Notes under the pieces: generated by a model | What the model saw: only the letters and a program-made list of their open reading frames with translations | The model's database searches: none | What the model was told of the DNA's origin: nothing | Program-made: the position numbers and the translations under genes | Shown here: positions 27,386 to 36,729 of the stretch, piece by piece | How the letters are laid out: each line of letters begins with the position of its first letter | Position numbering within the stretch: the stretch's first letter is position 1 | Assembly (NCBI GenBank): GCA_963838845.1 | Contig: CAWISR010000003.1 | Coordinates: 124,001-188,000 of the forward strand | Direction: 5' to 3' | DNA from: CAVRXQ01 sp963838845 | GTDB lineage: Bacteria > Actinomycetota > Acidimicrobiia > Acidimicrobiales > Bog-793 | Length of the DNA stretch: 64,000 nucleotides

Positions 27386-28683
27386 TCGGCGACCCGCGCC
27401 CGGCTGAGCTCGGACACGACGGGCCGTAGCAGCGCGCGGGGAACGAGCGTCTCGATCCCGGAGGTCGAGCCGTAGCCGTCCAAGAAGGCGAGCTGGTTTC
27501 GCCGCACCCACGCCGCGGCGAGGAGGCGGGCGAGCGGTCGCTCCGACGCCGGCCGCTGCGCGAGGGCATCGCGCGCGTTCTTTTCGATCGAGAACCACAT
27601 GTCGGCGAGATCCTCGACGGGCGACCCGCGCTGGGCGAGGACCGACGTGAACGACGTCGGGTCGATGTTCAACGGATCGTCTCCGAAGCCCGAGACGATC
27701 CATCCGACGTCGGCGCGCATGACGCGCCGCAAGTGGAAGTCCCCGTGGATGCGAATCTCGAGACCGGCGGGCGCCTCGGTAAGCGCGCGAACGACCTCCT
27801 CGTTCACCCCGTCGAGGCGCGAGCCGAGCGCCGACTCGAGCGACGCGAGCAGCTCGTCGCCCATGATCGGCCGCGTCCCGAACGCGTTCGCCATCGCAAG
27901 GTGGAGGTTCGCCGCCGTCGCACCGAGACGCCGCATCTCCGACGCGAGGTCGCCACCTGCGGAAGCGGCGACCGCGTCGGGATCCTGGCTCGCCTCGTCT
28001 GGACTGAAGGTCGCGCGGGGGTCGGTCGCCGAGACGCGCGCCAACAGGTCGCGAAGAGAAGTCAGCGCCAGCAGCCGTCCCTCGAGCGCAGAGGGTAGGA
28101 ACTCGCGCACCAGTGCAAGGTCGTTGCCTTCCGATTCCCAGAACGCGATCGGCGCCAGGATCGCGTTGAAACCAAGCGCGTCGAGGCCCCGCAGTACCTC
28201 GATCTCGGGACGCGTCCCCTCCTCGAGCACGCGGTAGCACTTCATGAGGAAGCGTTCGTCGTAGACCAACGACGCGTGCGACGCGAGCGATGACAGCTGG
28301 CGGACGCGCTTCGCATTCACCTTGCCGTTCGTGGCGTGGCGCAGGAGTGCGATCGCGAGTTCGTCGTCGGCGAGAGCGTCATAGACGAGCACGCCGCCTT
28401 TGCGGCGCGTCGCGGAGCCGTAGATCGCGCCCTCGCGACCGTGAAGGACCTCCGACACCTCCTCCGGCGTTCGCCAACCGACGAAGCAGCTGTAATTGCG
28501 TGACCGAGCCGTCAACACCAGATGTGCGAGCGGCACCGGCGCGTCGATGAGCTGGCGCTCGGATACCAGGGTGATCTCGTGGGGAGCCGCCCCGCCCGAG
28601 GTCATCTGGAACCACGGCTGGCGATCAAGGTGCGCGCGGGCAAGGAACTCGAGCGAGCCGTAGAGGAGGTCGTCGGCGCTCAT
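27358..28683 (-). CDS. Maltokinase-like protein with lost metal-binding motif
   Basis: 441 residues. It follows treS in the usual treS-mak order and overlaps its stop (ATGA). The N-cap domain and a kinase-like C-terminal half are recognisable: RIHGDFHL keeps the catalytic Asp315 of HGD. Two conserved features are changed: HLGQ is HLRR, and the DFEGEP motif, whose Asp binds Mg-ATP, is GFGDDP (332-337). Authentic maltokinases phosphorylate maltose made by TreS for the GlgE pathway; with both metal ligands gone, this protein is probably not an ordinary kinase. A pseudokinase that partners TreS is one reading. The frame is intact. Confidence 0.75.
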   Translation of the reverse strand: MSADDLLYGSLEFLARAHLDRQPWFQMTSGGAAPHEITLVSERQLIDAPVPLAHLVLTARSRNYSCFVGWRTPEEVSEVLHGREGAIYGSATRRKGGVLVYDALADDELAIALLRHATNGKVNAKRVRQLSSLASHASLVYDERFLMKCYRVLEEGTRPEIEVLRGLDALGFNAILAPIAFWESEGNDLALVREFLPSALEGRLLALTSLRDLLARVSATDPRATFSPDEASQDPDAVAASAGGDLASEMRRLGATAANLHLAMANAFGTRPIMGDELLASLESALGSRLDGVNEEVVRALTEAPAGLEIRIHGDFHLRRVMRADVGWIVSGFGDDPLNIDPTSFTSVLAQRGSPVEDLADMWFSIEKNARDALAQRPASERPLARLLAAAWVRRNQLAFLDGYGSTSGIETLVPRALLRPVVSELSRARVADYEATLVAV

Positions 28684-30386
28684 CGTTCGGCAAGCTCCAG
28701 CCAGTAGTAGCCGTACGGGCCCAACGTGACGGGATAGCCCGCCGCGGTGATCTCGGGGAACTCCGAGCGACCGACGAGCTCGACGGGCCGGGATCCGACG
28801 AAGGCCGAGAGACTCAGCACGGTCGACTGCGCGAAGCGCGAGAGGTTGTTCACGCACAAAACGGGAGGATCGGCGCTCGTGTCACCATAACCACGCAAAT
28901 AGGCGAGCACCGAGGGGTTGTCCGACGGAAGCACCGAGATCGTCCCTGTCGCGAAGACCGGGGTTTGATGGCGGACGGCGAGCATCCGTTGCAGCCAGCG
29001 CAGAAACGAGGACCGATCGAGGAGCGAGCTCTCGACGTTCACCGCCGGGAAGCCGTAGACGGCGTCGACAAGCGTCGGAAGGTACAGCGCTTCGGGATCC
29101 GCGCCCGAGAACCCCCCGTTTCGGTCGTTCGACCACTGCATCGGGGTCCGCACGCTGTCACGGTCCCCGAGGCGGATGTTGTCGCCCATCATGATCTCGT
29201 CGCCGTAGTACAAGACCGGAGCGCCCGGCAACGAGAGCAGGAACGCGTAGAGCAGTTCAGCGACGGTGCGATCGTTGTCGACAAGCGACGCGAGCCGGCG
29301 TCGGATCCCGAGGTTCTTGCGCATCTGCGGGTCGCGCGCGTACTCGTTGTAGAGATAGTCACGATCCTCGTCCGTCACCATTTCCAAGGTGAGCTCGTCG
29401 TGATTGCGGAGGAAGATCCCCCACTGCATGCCCGCCGGGATCGGCGGCGTCTGCATGAGGATCTCCGTGATCGGGAAGCGGTGCTCCCGGCGAATCGCCA
29501 TGAACATGCGCGGCATGAGCGGGAAGTGGAAGCACATCTGGCACTCGTCGCCGTCGCCGAAGTAGTCGACGACATCTACCGGCCACTGGTTCACCTCGGC
29601 GAGCAGAACCCGATTCGGGTAGTCGCGATCGATCACTGATCGCAGGCGACGCAAGAACGCGTGGGTCTCCGGCAGGTTCTCCCCGATCCCGTCGCGTTGG
29701 AACAGGTACGCGACAGCGTCGAGACGGAAACCGTCGACTCCCAAATCGAGCCAGAACCGAACGACCGACAAGAGCGCCTCTTGCACCTCGGGGTTGAACA
29801 GGTTGAGGTCCGGCTGGTGGTGGAAGAAGCGGTGCCAGTAGTACTGCTGGCGGGTCGCGTCCCAGGTCCAGTTCGACGTCTCGGTGTCGGAAAAGACGAT
29901 GCGGATCTCACTCCATGACTGGTTGTCGTCGCTCCAGAGGTACCAGTCCGCCTTCGGATTGTCTTTCGACGAGCGGGATTCGACGAACCACGGATGCTGA
30001 TCGCTCGTGTGCTGCAAGACGAGATCGGTGATGACGCGGATCCCGCGATCGTGCGCTTCCTTGACGAGCCGGCTCAGGTCCTCCAAGTCACCGAGTTCCG
30101 GCGCGACCGAGCAGTAGTCCGACACGTCATACCCGCCGTCGCGAAGGGGCGACGGGTAAAACGGCAAGAGCCAAATGCAGTCGATGCCGAGCCAGCTGAG
30201 ATAGTCGAGTTTCGCGATGACGCCGGGTAGGTCGCCGACCCCGTCACCGTTCGAGTCGTAAAAACCCCGCGGCGAGATTTCGTAGAAGACGGCACGCTGG
30301 TACCAGGTCGGATCGTCCTCGAGTTCACGTGCTGCCGACCCCGAAGGAGCAGCCGATGCGAGCGACGTCAGCCGGTTGTCGGTCAC
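28680..30386 (-). CDS. treS: Trehalose synthase (maltose alpha-D-glucosyltransferase)
   Basis: 568 residues, GH13. WYQRAVFYEISPRGFYDSNG, GYDVSDYCSVAPELG, the nucleophile region GVDGFRLDAVAYLF, the acid/base LLAEVNQWP and FLRNHDELTLEMV show a full catalytic set of TreS, which interconverts maltose and trehalose. The C-terminal beta domain ends GPYGYYWLELAER. The start is taken as GTG at 30386 (VTDNRLTSLASAAP), 16 bases after the murA stop, because longer N-termini would run into murA. It overlaps the downstream maltokinase-like gene. Confidence 0.93.
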   Translation of the reverse strand: MTDNRLTSLASAAPSGSAARELEDDPTWYQRAVFYEISPRGFYDSNGDGVGDLPGVIAKLDYLSWLGIDCIWLLPFYPSPLRDGGYDVSDYCSVAPELGDLEDLSRLVKEAHDRGIRVITDLVLQHTSDQHPWFVESRSSKDNPKADWYLWSDDNQSWSEIRIVFSDTETSNWTWDATRQQYYWHRFFHHQPDLNLFNPEVQEALLSVVRFWLDLGVDGFRLDAVAYLFQRDGIGENLPETHAFLRRLRSVIDRDYPNRVLLAEVNQWPVDVVDYFGDGDECQMCFHFPLMPRMFMAIRREHRFPITEILMQTPPIPAGMQWGIFLRNHDELTLEMVTDEDRDYLYNEYARDPQMRKNLGIRRRLASLVDNDRTVAELLYAFLLSLPGAPVLYYGDEIMMGDNIRLGDRDSVRTPMQWSNDRNGGFSGADPEALYLPTLVDAVYGFPAVNVESSLLDRSSFLRWLQRMLAVRHQTPVFATGTISVLPSDNPSVLAYLRGYGDTSADPPVLCVNNLSRFAQSTVLSLSAFVGSRPVELVGRSEFPEITAAGYPVTLGPYGYYWLELAER

Positions 30387-30402
30387 GATGGGCGCGTCCG
30401 AG

Positions 30403-31668
30403 TCAGGAAGCGTCGACGTCGCGACGCTCGATCGGCGCGCCGATGGCGCGCAACTTGTCGTGCAAGCGCTCGTAGCCGCGATCGATGTGCTCAATGCCGG
30501 TGATCGTCGACTCACCTTCCGCGGCGAGACCGGCCAGTACGAGCGCCGCGCCGGCGCGGATATCCGGAGCGCGGACCGTCGTGCCCGAAAGCCGATCGAC
30601 GCCCCGGACCACCGCATGGTGGCCCTCGGTCGTGATGTTCGCCCCCATGCGGCGCAGCTCGTCGATGTAGCGGAACCGGCCCGCGTAGATGTTCTCGCTC
30701 ACGATCGCGACCCCGTTCCCGATCGAGAGCGCGGTGACCAAGAGCGGTTTGTAGTCGGTCGCCACACCGGGATACGGCAACGTGACGACGTCGACCGAGC
30801 GTGGCCGACCTTCGAAGGACGCCCCGACACCGGTCGGCGTCGCGTCGATCTCGACACCCATCTCGTGGAGCTTCGAGAGATACATGTCCATGTGGTCGGC
30901 CCGAGCACCTGACACCAAGACCGAACCCTGGACGATCGCCACCGCCGCGAGAAACGTCGCCGCTTCGACGCGGTCATTGATCACGCGGTGTCGCGCCGGG
31001 CGCAGCTCATCGACGCCTTCGATCTCGATGCGCGACGTCCCTGCTCCAGAAATACGCGCGCCCATCGCGGTGAGCATGTCCGCGAGGTCCTGCACTTCGG
31101 GCTCGCGGGCTGCGTTCTCGATCACCGTCGTGCCCTTGGCGAGCACCGCAGCCGAAAGCACGTTGTCGGTCGTCGTGTGGCTCGGGTATTCGAGGACGAC
31201 GCGCGCGCCGACGAGACCGTCACAACGACCCTCGACGTAACCGTGCTCGGTTGTGAACTCCGCGCCGAGCTCTCCAAGTGCGCGCAGATGCATGTCGATC
31301 GGTCGCGGACCGAAGTCGTCACCGCCTGGCAGCGAGATGCGGGCGAAATGATGCCGTGCGAGCAGCGGACCGAGAACGACGATCGACGCCCGCATCTTCT
31401 CGACGAGTTCATACGGGGCGAAGGGGGTCGCCTTCTCCGGCGCAGCGATCTCGACCATGCCGTCTTCGCGACGAGATACAGCGGCTCCGATCGCGCGCAA
31501 GACCTCCGCCATGATCGTGACGTCGGTGATCGACGGCACGTTTTCCAGCAGCGAGGTTCCGGTCGTGAGCAGCGAAGCGGCCATCAGCTTCAACGCCGAA
31601 TTCTTCGCGCCCTGCAACGAGACCGTGCCGGAGAGCGGCGGCGACTGTTTCACGTTGAGGACCTGCAC
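30403..31668 (-). CDS. murA: UDP-N-acetylglucosamine 1-carboxyvinyltransferase
   Basis: 421 residues, EPSP-synthase fold. The N-terminus LSGTVSLQGAKNSALKLMAA, MRASIVVLGPLLARHHFARI and RVINDRVEAATFLAAVAIVQ are typical of MurA. The loop residue normally Cys (fosfomycin target) falls in EGRCDGLVGARVVLEYPS, where Cys is kept. It carries out the first committed step of peptidoglycan synthesis. I place the start at GTG 31668 because a TAGCGT hexamer ends 7 bases before it and no Shine-Dalgarno sequence exists. Diverges from glpX. Confidence 0.95.
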   Translation of the reverse strand: MQVLNVKQSPPLSGTVSLQGAKNSALKLMAASLLTTGTSLLENVPSITDVTIMAEVLRAIGAAVSRREDGMVEIAAPEKATPFAPYELVEKMRASIVVLGPLLARHHFARISLPGGDDFGPRPIDMHLRALGELGAEFTTEHGYVEGRCDGLVGARVVLEYPSHTTTDNVLSAAVLAKGTTVIENAAREPEVQDLADMLTAMGARISGAGTSRIEIEGVDELRPARHRVINDRVEAATFLAAVAIVQGSVLVSGARADHMDMYLSKLHEMGVEIDATPTGVGASFEGRPRSVDVVTLPYPGVATDYKPLLVTALSIGNGVAIVSENIYAGRFRYIDELRRMGANITTEGHHAVVRGVDRLSGTTVRAPDIRAGAALVLAGLAAEGESTITGIEHIDRGYERLHDKLRAIGAPIERRDVDAS

Positions 31669-31675
31669 CAATGGA

Positions 31676-31681
31676 ACGCTA
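31676..31681 (-). promoter_or_regulatory. Putative -10 hexamer for leaderless murA mRNA
   Basis: TAGCGT on the reverse strand, then 7 bases and the murA GTG at 31668. Confidence 0.45.
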
Positions 31682-31716
31682 CCGCCCGGGCCCGGAAAGG
31701 AAATCCCGGTCCCCGC

Positions 31717-31722
31717 TATCGT
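31717..31722 (+). promoter_or_regulatory. Putative -10 hexamer for leaderless glpX mRNA
   Basis: TATCGT, then exactly 6 bases and the glpX ATG at 31729. No Shine-Dalgarno sequence in between. The murA -10 on the other strand is 36 bases away, so the two promoters are back to back. Confidence 0.5.
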
Positions 31723-31728
31723 CACCCC

Positions 31729-32724
31729 ATGGACGCTTCGCGCATTCGTCCAGACCGCAACCTCGCGATGGAACTCGTCCGCGTCACCGAGGCAGCGGCG
31801 ATCGCCGGCAGCCGATGGATGGGACGGGGTGACAAAGACGGGGCCGACGCGGCCGCCGTCGATGCGATGCGATTCGTGCTGTCGAACGTATCGATGGACG
31901 GCATCGTCGTGATCGGCGAGGGCGAGAAGGACCGAGCACCGATGCTCTACAACGGCGAACGGATCGGTGACGGGTCGGCTCCGCAAGTCGACATCGCCGT
32001 CGACCCGATCGACGGAACCCGACCTACCGCCCTCGGGCGCGGCGGTGCGCTCTCGGTGATCGCGCTCGCCGAGCGGGGCCACATGTTCGATCCCGGACCG
32101 GTCGTGTACATGTCGAAGATCGCCGTCGGCCCAGAAGCCGTCGGACGCGTTTCTTTGGAACTGTCAGTGAAGGAGAACCTCGTCGAGATCGCGAAGGCGA
32201 AGCGCAGCGAGGTCAGCGACCTGACGGCGATCGTTCTTGACCGACCGCGCCATGAGGAACTCATCGATGAGATCCGATCGGCGGGAGCGCGCATTCGCCT
32301 CATCACCGACGGCGACGTCGCGGCCGCAATTTCCACCGCGTGGCAAGAGAGCGGCGACGACGTTTTGTTCGGCATCGGCGGCACGCCCGAGGGTGTCATC
32401 GCCGCGGCGGCGCTGAAGGCAATGGGCGGCGAGATCCAGGGTCAGTTGTGGCCCCGCGACGACGCCGAGCGGCAGGCGGCGGTCGACGCCGGGTACGACG
32501 TCGACAAGGTTCTCTCGACCGACGACTTCGTCAAAGGCGACAACGTTTTTTTCGCCGCTACCGGCGTCACCGACGGCGAGCTGTTGCGCGGTGTGCGCTA
32601 CCAGCACGGTGGTGCGACGACGAACTCGATGCTCACCCGGTCTCGTACGGGCACGGTCCGATTCGTCACCGCGTACCACCAAAGAGAAAAACTCCGTCAG
32701 TTCCGATTGCTCGCTGACATCTGA
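31729..32724 (+). CDS. glpX: Fructose-1,6-bisphosphatase class II
   Basis: 331 residues. RNLAMELVRVTEAAAIAGS, GEGEKDRAPMLYNGE and the metal/phosphate motif VDPIDGTRPTALG are those of GlpX. GIGGTPEGVIAAAALKAMG lies in the C-terminal half. It removes the 1-phosphate from fructose-1,6-bisphosphate in gluconeogenesis and is the usual FBPase of actinobacteria. The ATG at 31729 is preceded by TATCGT and 6 bases, with no ribosome binding site. The gap 32725-32816 to the next (convergent) gene shows nothing. Confidence 0.95.
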   Translation: MDASRIRPDRNLAMELVRVTEAAAIAGSRWMGRGDKDGADAAAVDAMRFVLSNVSMDGIVVIGEGEKDRAPMLYNGERIGDGSAPQVDIAVDPIDGTRPTALGRGGALSVIALAERGHMFDPGPVVYMSKIAVGPEAVGRVSLELSVKENLVEIAKAKRSEVSDLTAIVLDRPRHEELIDEIRSAGARIRLITDGDVAAAISTAWQESGDDVLFGIGGTPEGVIAAAALKAMGGEIQGQLWPRDDAERQAAVDAGYDVDKVLSTDDFVKGDNVFFAATGVTDGELLRGVRYQHGGATTNSMLTRSRTGTVRFVTAYHQREKLRQFRLLADI

Positions 32725-32816
32725 TCGACGCGGAAGACGACGACCGCGCCGACGGACGAGTCGACTTCGCGCAGGCCGACCGTCCCTGAGCCGAAATGCT
32801 CCTAGCTCGCGCTCGC

Positions 32817-33842
32817 TCAGTCAGCGCCGCGAGGTCGCTCGCCTTCACCAGTTTCGCCCGGGTGATCCCGCCCGCCTGTCGCGCCGCCGATCGGCGGACG
32901 TCGCGGCGCGAACCACCGCGTGCCGGACGACGGGAACCCGTTCTCGGCCGCAAGGCCAATGTGATCGAGAAAGGCCGCCTCGGTGTCCGATGACGCCCTC
33001 AGGAGGACGCGCTCGACGCCGAGCCCCACCGCGGCGCGTTCGATTGCACGGACGAGCGCCCGACCGACTCCTTCACCGCGGCGCGCCTCCACCACGCACC
33101 AGGAGTCGATGACGAGCTGCGCGCCGACCGTCGCGCCGCAGGCTGTGGCGACGACATCTGCGCCCTCGCGACCGATCACAAAGGCCGGCGCACCGCCTTC
33201 GACGCGCGGGGCCTCTCTCCTTTCCACAGTGACGTCGGGACCCGGACTACGCGAGACGACGAAACCGAGCTCTCGACCGCCGCGGTCGGGCTGAGTGGAC
33301 GCCCCGAGGACGACGTCGGCAAGCGGGAGCCATGGGTGCCGCGCTGCATCGTGGTGCTGCTCGTACAAGGTGAGCGCGGAGAGAACCGTTTGAGCCTTGA
33401 AGTGCGCGAAGAGTTCGACGGCGGCGCGCTTTTCCTCGCGGTCGATGCGGCCTGAGAGTGTGACGTGGGCCGAGAACGGCCGACTCGGGCGTGTCGGTGG
33501 CGCGACGAGCGGTGCCCGGTTGAGTCGCCGTTGCAACCTCGCCAGCGCGCCCGAGGGGTCGCTGACGGCGAGGAAGAGGACCGGCGACCTCGTCGAGAAC
33601 GACCCCGCTGGACCGAGCTCGACCGGGATCTGGTCCTCGAAAGCCGCGGCGCGTAGTACCCCGAGCGCGTCGACGAGGTCGGACTCCCCCACGTTCACCG
33701 GCGGGATGAGCGTCAGGTGTGGCGAGATACGCCCGAGCGACGAGGAACCGATCGCACGGCGTAGGCCGTCGATCTCGGGCGCAACCGGCCCGGTCACCTC
33801 GAGCGCGACGAAGAGCCTCCGTCGTGCCCGAGGAGATGTCAC
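32817..33842 (-). CDS. Fusion of a LigT-like 2H phosphoesterase and a GNAT acetyltransferase
   Basis: 341 residues. The N-terminal ~180 residues have the two HxTx motifs of 2H phosphoesterases (PHLTLIPP and SAHVTLSGR) and the start RRLFVALEVTGPVAPE, so this half resembles RNA 2',3'-cyclic phosphodiesterase (ThpR/LigT). Residues about 195-320 form a GNAT domain, with LVIDSWCVVEARRGEGVGRA (acetyl-CoA loop) and FLDHIGLAAENGFPSSG. The tail is disordered. The GTG start at 33842 overlaps the atpC stop as GTGA, so it is read from the ATP synthase operon. The combination is unusual to me and its substrate unknown. Confidence 0.8.
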   Translation of the reverse strand: MTSPRARRRLFVALEVTGPVAPEIDGLRRAIGSSSLGRISPHLTLIPPVNVGESDLVDALGVLRAAAFEDQIPVELGPAGSFSTRSPVLFLAVSDPSGALARLQRRLNRAPLVAPPTRPSRPFSAHVTLSGRIDREEKRAAVELFAHFKAQTVLSALTLYEQHHDAARHPWLPLADVVLGASTQPDRGGRELGFVVSRSPGPDVTVERREAPRVEGGAPAFVIGREGADVVATACGATVGAQLVIDSWCVVEARRGEGVGRALVRAIERAAVGLGVERVLLRASSDTEAAFLDHIGLAAENGFPSSGTRWFAPRRPPIGGATGGRDHPGETGEGERPRGAD

Positions 33843-34309
33843 GCCGAGAGATCGGCGCCGGTAGCCTCGAGGCGAGCGCGCGCCCGGTGGAGCGCGGATT
33901 CGGCCGATGCGATCTCGTCGTCGCTGCTCTCGCCCTCTCCCGCATCCGCCCGGCGTTCACCGAGGGTTGCGAGCCGCTGCTCGGCGCGATCGCGCGCCCC
34001 GCGGGCGCGTTCGACGTCGATCTCGTCCGAGAGCTCGGCGACGGGCGCGAGGATCGCGAGGCCTTCCGGAAAGACATGCACCGTGCCGCCGTCGACCGCG
34101 GCGCGCACCGTCGCGCCGTCCGACTCCGTTTCGCCGTTGCCGGCGGTCGTAATTCGAACGGAGGTGATTCCCGAGGCGCCGATGAAGTCTTCGTGGTGCG
34201 CCAGAAACGCGATCTCACCGATCTCGGTGCGCATCGTGACTTCCTCGGCGTCGCCGTCGAAGAGCAAGCGCTCCGGAGTGACGAGCGTGACGTGGAACGC
34301 GGTCGCCAT
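33839..34309 (-). CDS. atpC: ATP synthase F1 subunit epsilon
   Basis: 156 residues. The beta sandwich (FHVTLVTPERLLFDGDAEEV, GEIAFLAHHEDFIGAS) and C-terminal helical hairpin (RARGARDRAEQRLATLGE) fit epsilon, part of the central stalk that can inhibit ATP hydrolysis. It is somewhat longer than usual (about 130 residues), with an acidic insert (GNGETESDGATV) and an extended C-terminus. Three bases separate it from atpD. Confidence 0.93.
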   Translation of the reverse strand: MATAFHVTLVTPERLLFDGDAEEVTMRTEIGEIAFLAHHEDFIGASGITSVRITTAGNGETESDGATVRAAVDGGTVHVFPEGLAILAPVAELSDEIDVERARGARDRAEQRLATLGERRADAGEGESSDDEIASAESALHRARARLEATGADLSA

Positions 34310-34312
34310 CGA

Positions 34313-35761
34313 TCAGGCGCCTTGGAACTGCTTCGCCTTCTCGCGCACATCGTCGACGCCGCCGACGTTCAGGAACGCCTGCTCGGGGACGTCGTCGAGG
34401 TCACCTCCGACGATGGCTTCGAAGCTTTTGATCGTCTCGTCGATCGGGACGTAGATGCCCGGCAACCCGGTGAAGACCTCACCGACGAAGAACGGTTGTG
34501 ACAAGAAGCGTTGGATCTTGCGCGCCCGGTTGACGGTGAGGCGATCTTCTTCGGAGAGCTCCTCAAGACCCAAAATGGCAATGATGTCTTGAAGATCGCG
34601 GTAGCGCTGCAGGATCTCGGTCACCGCCGTCGCGCAGGCGTAGTGGCGCTCGCCGACGACCTCGGTCGCCAAGATGTTGCTCGAAGACGCGAGCGGGTCG
34701 ACCGCCGGATAAATGCCGAGCGCCGCAATCTGGCGGGAGAGCTCGGTCGTCGCGTCGAGGTGCGTGAAGGTCGTAAACGGCGCCGGGTCCGTGTAGTCGT
34801 CGGCCGGAACGTAGACCGCCTGGATGGACGTGATCGAGTGGCCCTTCGTCGAAGTAATCCGCTCTTGGAGCTGGCCCATCTCGTCGGCGAGCGTGGGTTG
34901 ATAGCCGACCGCGGACGGCATCCGCCCGAGCAGTGTCGAGACCTCGGAGCCCGCCTGGACGAAGCGGAAGATGTTGTCGATGAACAACAACACGTCTTGG
35001 TTCTTCACGTCCCGGAAGTACTCCGCCATTGTCAGTGCCGACAGCCCGACGCGCAGCCGCACGCCCGGTGGCTCGTCCATCTGGCCGTAAACGAGGACGG
35101 CCTTGTCGATGACACCGGACTCCTTCATTTCGAGCCAGAGATCAGTGCCCTCGCGGGTCCGTTCGCCGACGCCGGCGAACACCGAAACGCCACCGTGCTG
35201 CTTGGCGACGCGGTTGATCATCTCCAAGATGATCACGGTCTTTCCGACACCCGCACCGCCGAACAGACCGATCTTCCCGCCTTGCACATATGGCTCCAGC
35301 AGGTCGATGACCTTGATCCCGGTCTCGAACATCTGCCGACTCGGCTCAAGATCCTCGAACGGCGGCGGATCTCGGTGGATCTCCCAGTGATCCGCCACCT
35401 CACCGATGTCGTCGGTGTCGAGCGGTTCGCCGATCACGTTGAAGACATGGCCGAGCACGTTGTCGCCGACGGGAACGGTGATGCCGCGCCCGGTGTTGCG
35501 CACGACGGCGCCGCGCTCGAGCCCGTCGGTCGGCTTCAGACAGATGCAGCGGACCCGACCCTCGCCGATCTGCTGGGCGACTTCGGCGGTGATCACGACG
35601 GTGTGGCCCTGGACCTCCAAGTCGATCTCGAGCGCCGTGTTGATCTCTGGCAGCGCGTGCGGGGGGAATTCGACGTCGACAACGGGTCCGGCGATCGAGA
35701 CCACCCGCCCGTTCTCGAAGCCGGTCTCCTCGGTGTCCGTGCGCTCGACGGTCGTCGTCAT
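34313..35761 (-). CDS. atpD: ATP synthase F1 subunit beta
   Basis: 482 residues. Walker A GGAGVGKTVIILEMINRV, the catalytic Glu in GERTREG, Walker B VLLFIDNIFRF and the DELSEED-like ILGLEELSEEDRLTV are all present. It holds the catalytic nucleotide sites. ATG at 35761 overlaps the atpG stop as ATGA. Confidence 0.98.
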   Translation of the reverse strand: MTTTVERTDTEETGFENGRVVSIAGPVVDVEFPPHALPEINTALEIDLEVQGHTVVITAEVAQQIGEGRVRCICLKPTDGLERGAVVRNTGRGITVPVGDNVLGHVFNVIGEPLDTDDIGEVADHWEIHRDPPPFEDLEPSRQMFETGIKVIDLLEPYVQGGKIGLFGGAGVGKTVIILEMINRVAKQHGGVSVFAGVGERTREGTDLWLEMKESGVIDKAVLVYGQMDEPPGVRLRVGLSALTMAEYFRDVKNQDVLLFIDNIFRFVQAGSEVSTLLGRMPSAVGYQPTLADEMGQLQERITSTKGHSITSIQAVYVPADDYTDPAPFTTFTHLDATTELSRQIAALGIYPAVDPLASSSNILATEVVGERHYACATAVTEILQRYRDLQDIIAILGLEELSEEDRLTVNRARKIQRFLSQPFFVGEVFTGLPGIYVPIDETIKSFEAIVGGDLDDVPEQAFLNVGGVDDVREKAKQFQGA

Positions 35762-36711
35762 TCGGTCGGCTCCTCGTGTTCGATGCCCAATGTCAGGTCA
35801 TAACGGCCCGGCGCGACGTCTGCCGCACGCAACGCCTCGGCTCCTCCGACGATCTCCATGATCTCGGAGGTGATCGCGTCCTGGCGAACGCGGTTCATCT
35901 CGCGGCGCAACGTCTTTGCAAGCTCGTCGGCGTTGTCCGTGGCCGCGGCCATCGCTCGCTGCCGGGCGGTGTGCTCGGATGCCGCCGCCTCCAGCAGCGC
36001 CGCGAAGATCTCCGCCTCGACGAGCTGGGGCACGAGCGTCGACAACAGGTCGTCCGAGCGCGGTTCGAAGTCGTAGAAGCCACCGGAGGTCGCGGTTTCG
36101 GCTTCTTCACCTTTGTCGCCCGTCGGTTCGGGGACGGGTAGCAGTCGGTGACGTTCGACGACTTGCACCCCGGCCGAGCGAAACCGCGTCGAGATGACTT
36201 CGACGACGTCGACATCTTCGGCCATGAACGGGCCGATCACCTCGGCGCTCACCCGGCGCGCGTCGTCGAAGCTCGGTCGCTCGCTCACCTTCTGAAAGGT
36301 CTTCGCGACCGGACGTCGACGGAAACGGAAGTAGCCCTCCGCGCGCCGCCCGACGGTCACCAAGGTCGCCTCCCCGTGGGCGCGCGCAATCTCCCCGAGT
36401 CGACGCTCGGCCGCGCGTAGCACGCTCGAGTTGTACGCACCGGCCAATCCACGGTCCGACACCATCAGCAGCAGCGCGACGCGTCGTGTCTCGTTCGGTT
36501 CGCCGACGAGTCGCGTCGGTTCGGTCGCATCGTCGACGGTGATGCGGAACGCGTCCCTGAGACCCGAGAGGTACGGGCGATTCCGCGCGATGCGGTTTTG
36601 GGCACGGACGATCTGGGAGGCGGCGATGAGTTCCATCGCATGCGTGATCTTCTTCGTCGCCTCGATGCTGCGGATCCTGCGACGCAGGATCCGTTCGCGC
36701 CCGCTCGCCAC
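35758..36711 (-). CDS. atpG: ATP synthase F1 subunit gamma
   Basis: 317 residues. The N-terminal helix RERILRRRIRSIEATKKITH and the C-terminal helix RQRAMAAATDNADELAKTL form the coiled-coil rotor shaft. An insert of about 25 residues (EPTGDKGEEAETATSGGFYD) after EVISTRFRSAG recalls the extra loop of actinobacterial gamma subunits. GTG start at 36711. Confidence 0.96.
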   Translation of the reverse strand: MASGRERILRRRIRSIEATKKITHAMELIAASQIVRAQNRIARNRPYLSGLRDAFRITVDDATEPTRLVGEPNETRRVALLLMVSDRGLAGAYNSSVLRAAERRLGEIARAHGEATLVTVGRRAEGYFRFRRRPVAKTFQKVSERPSFDDARRVSAEVIGPFMAEDVDVVEVISTRFRSAGVQVVERHRLLPVPEPTGDKGEEAETATSGGFYDFEPRSDDLLSTLVPQLVEAEIFAALLEAAASEHTARQRAMAAATDNADELAKTLRREMNRVRQDAITSEIMEIVGGAEALRAADVAPGRYDLTLGIEHEEPTE

Positions 36712-36729
36712 CTCGTCGCTCCTTGCGTA

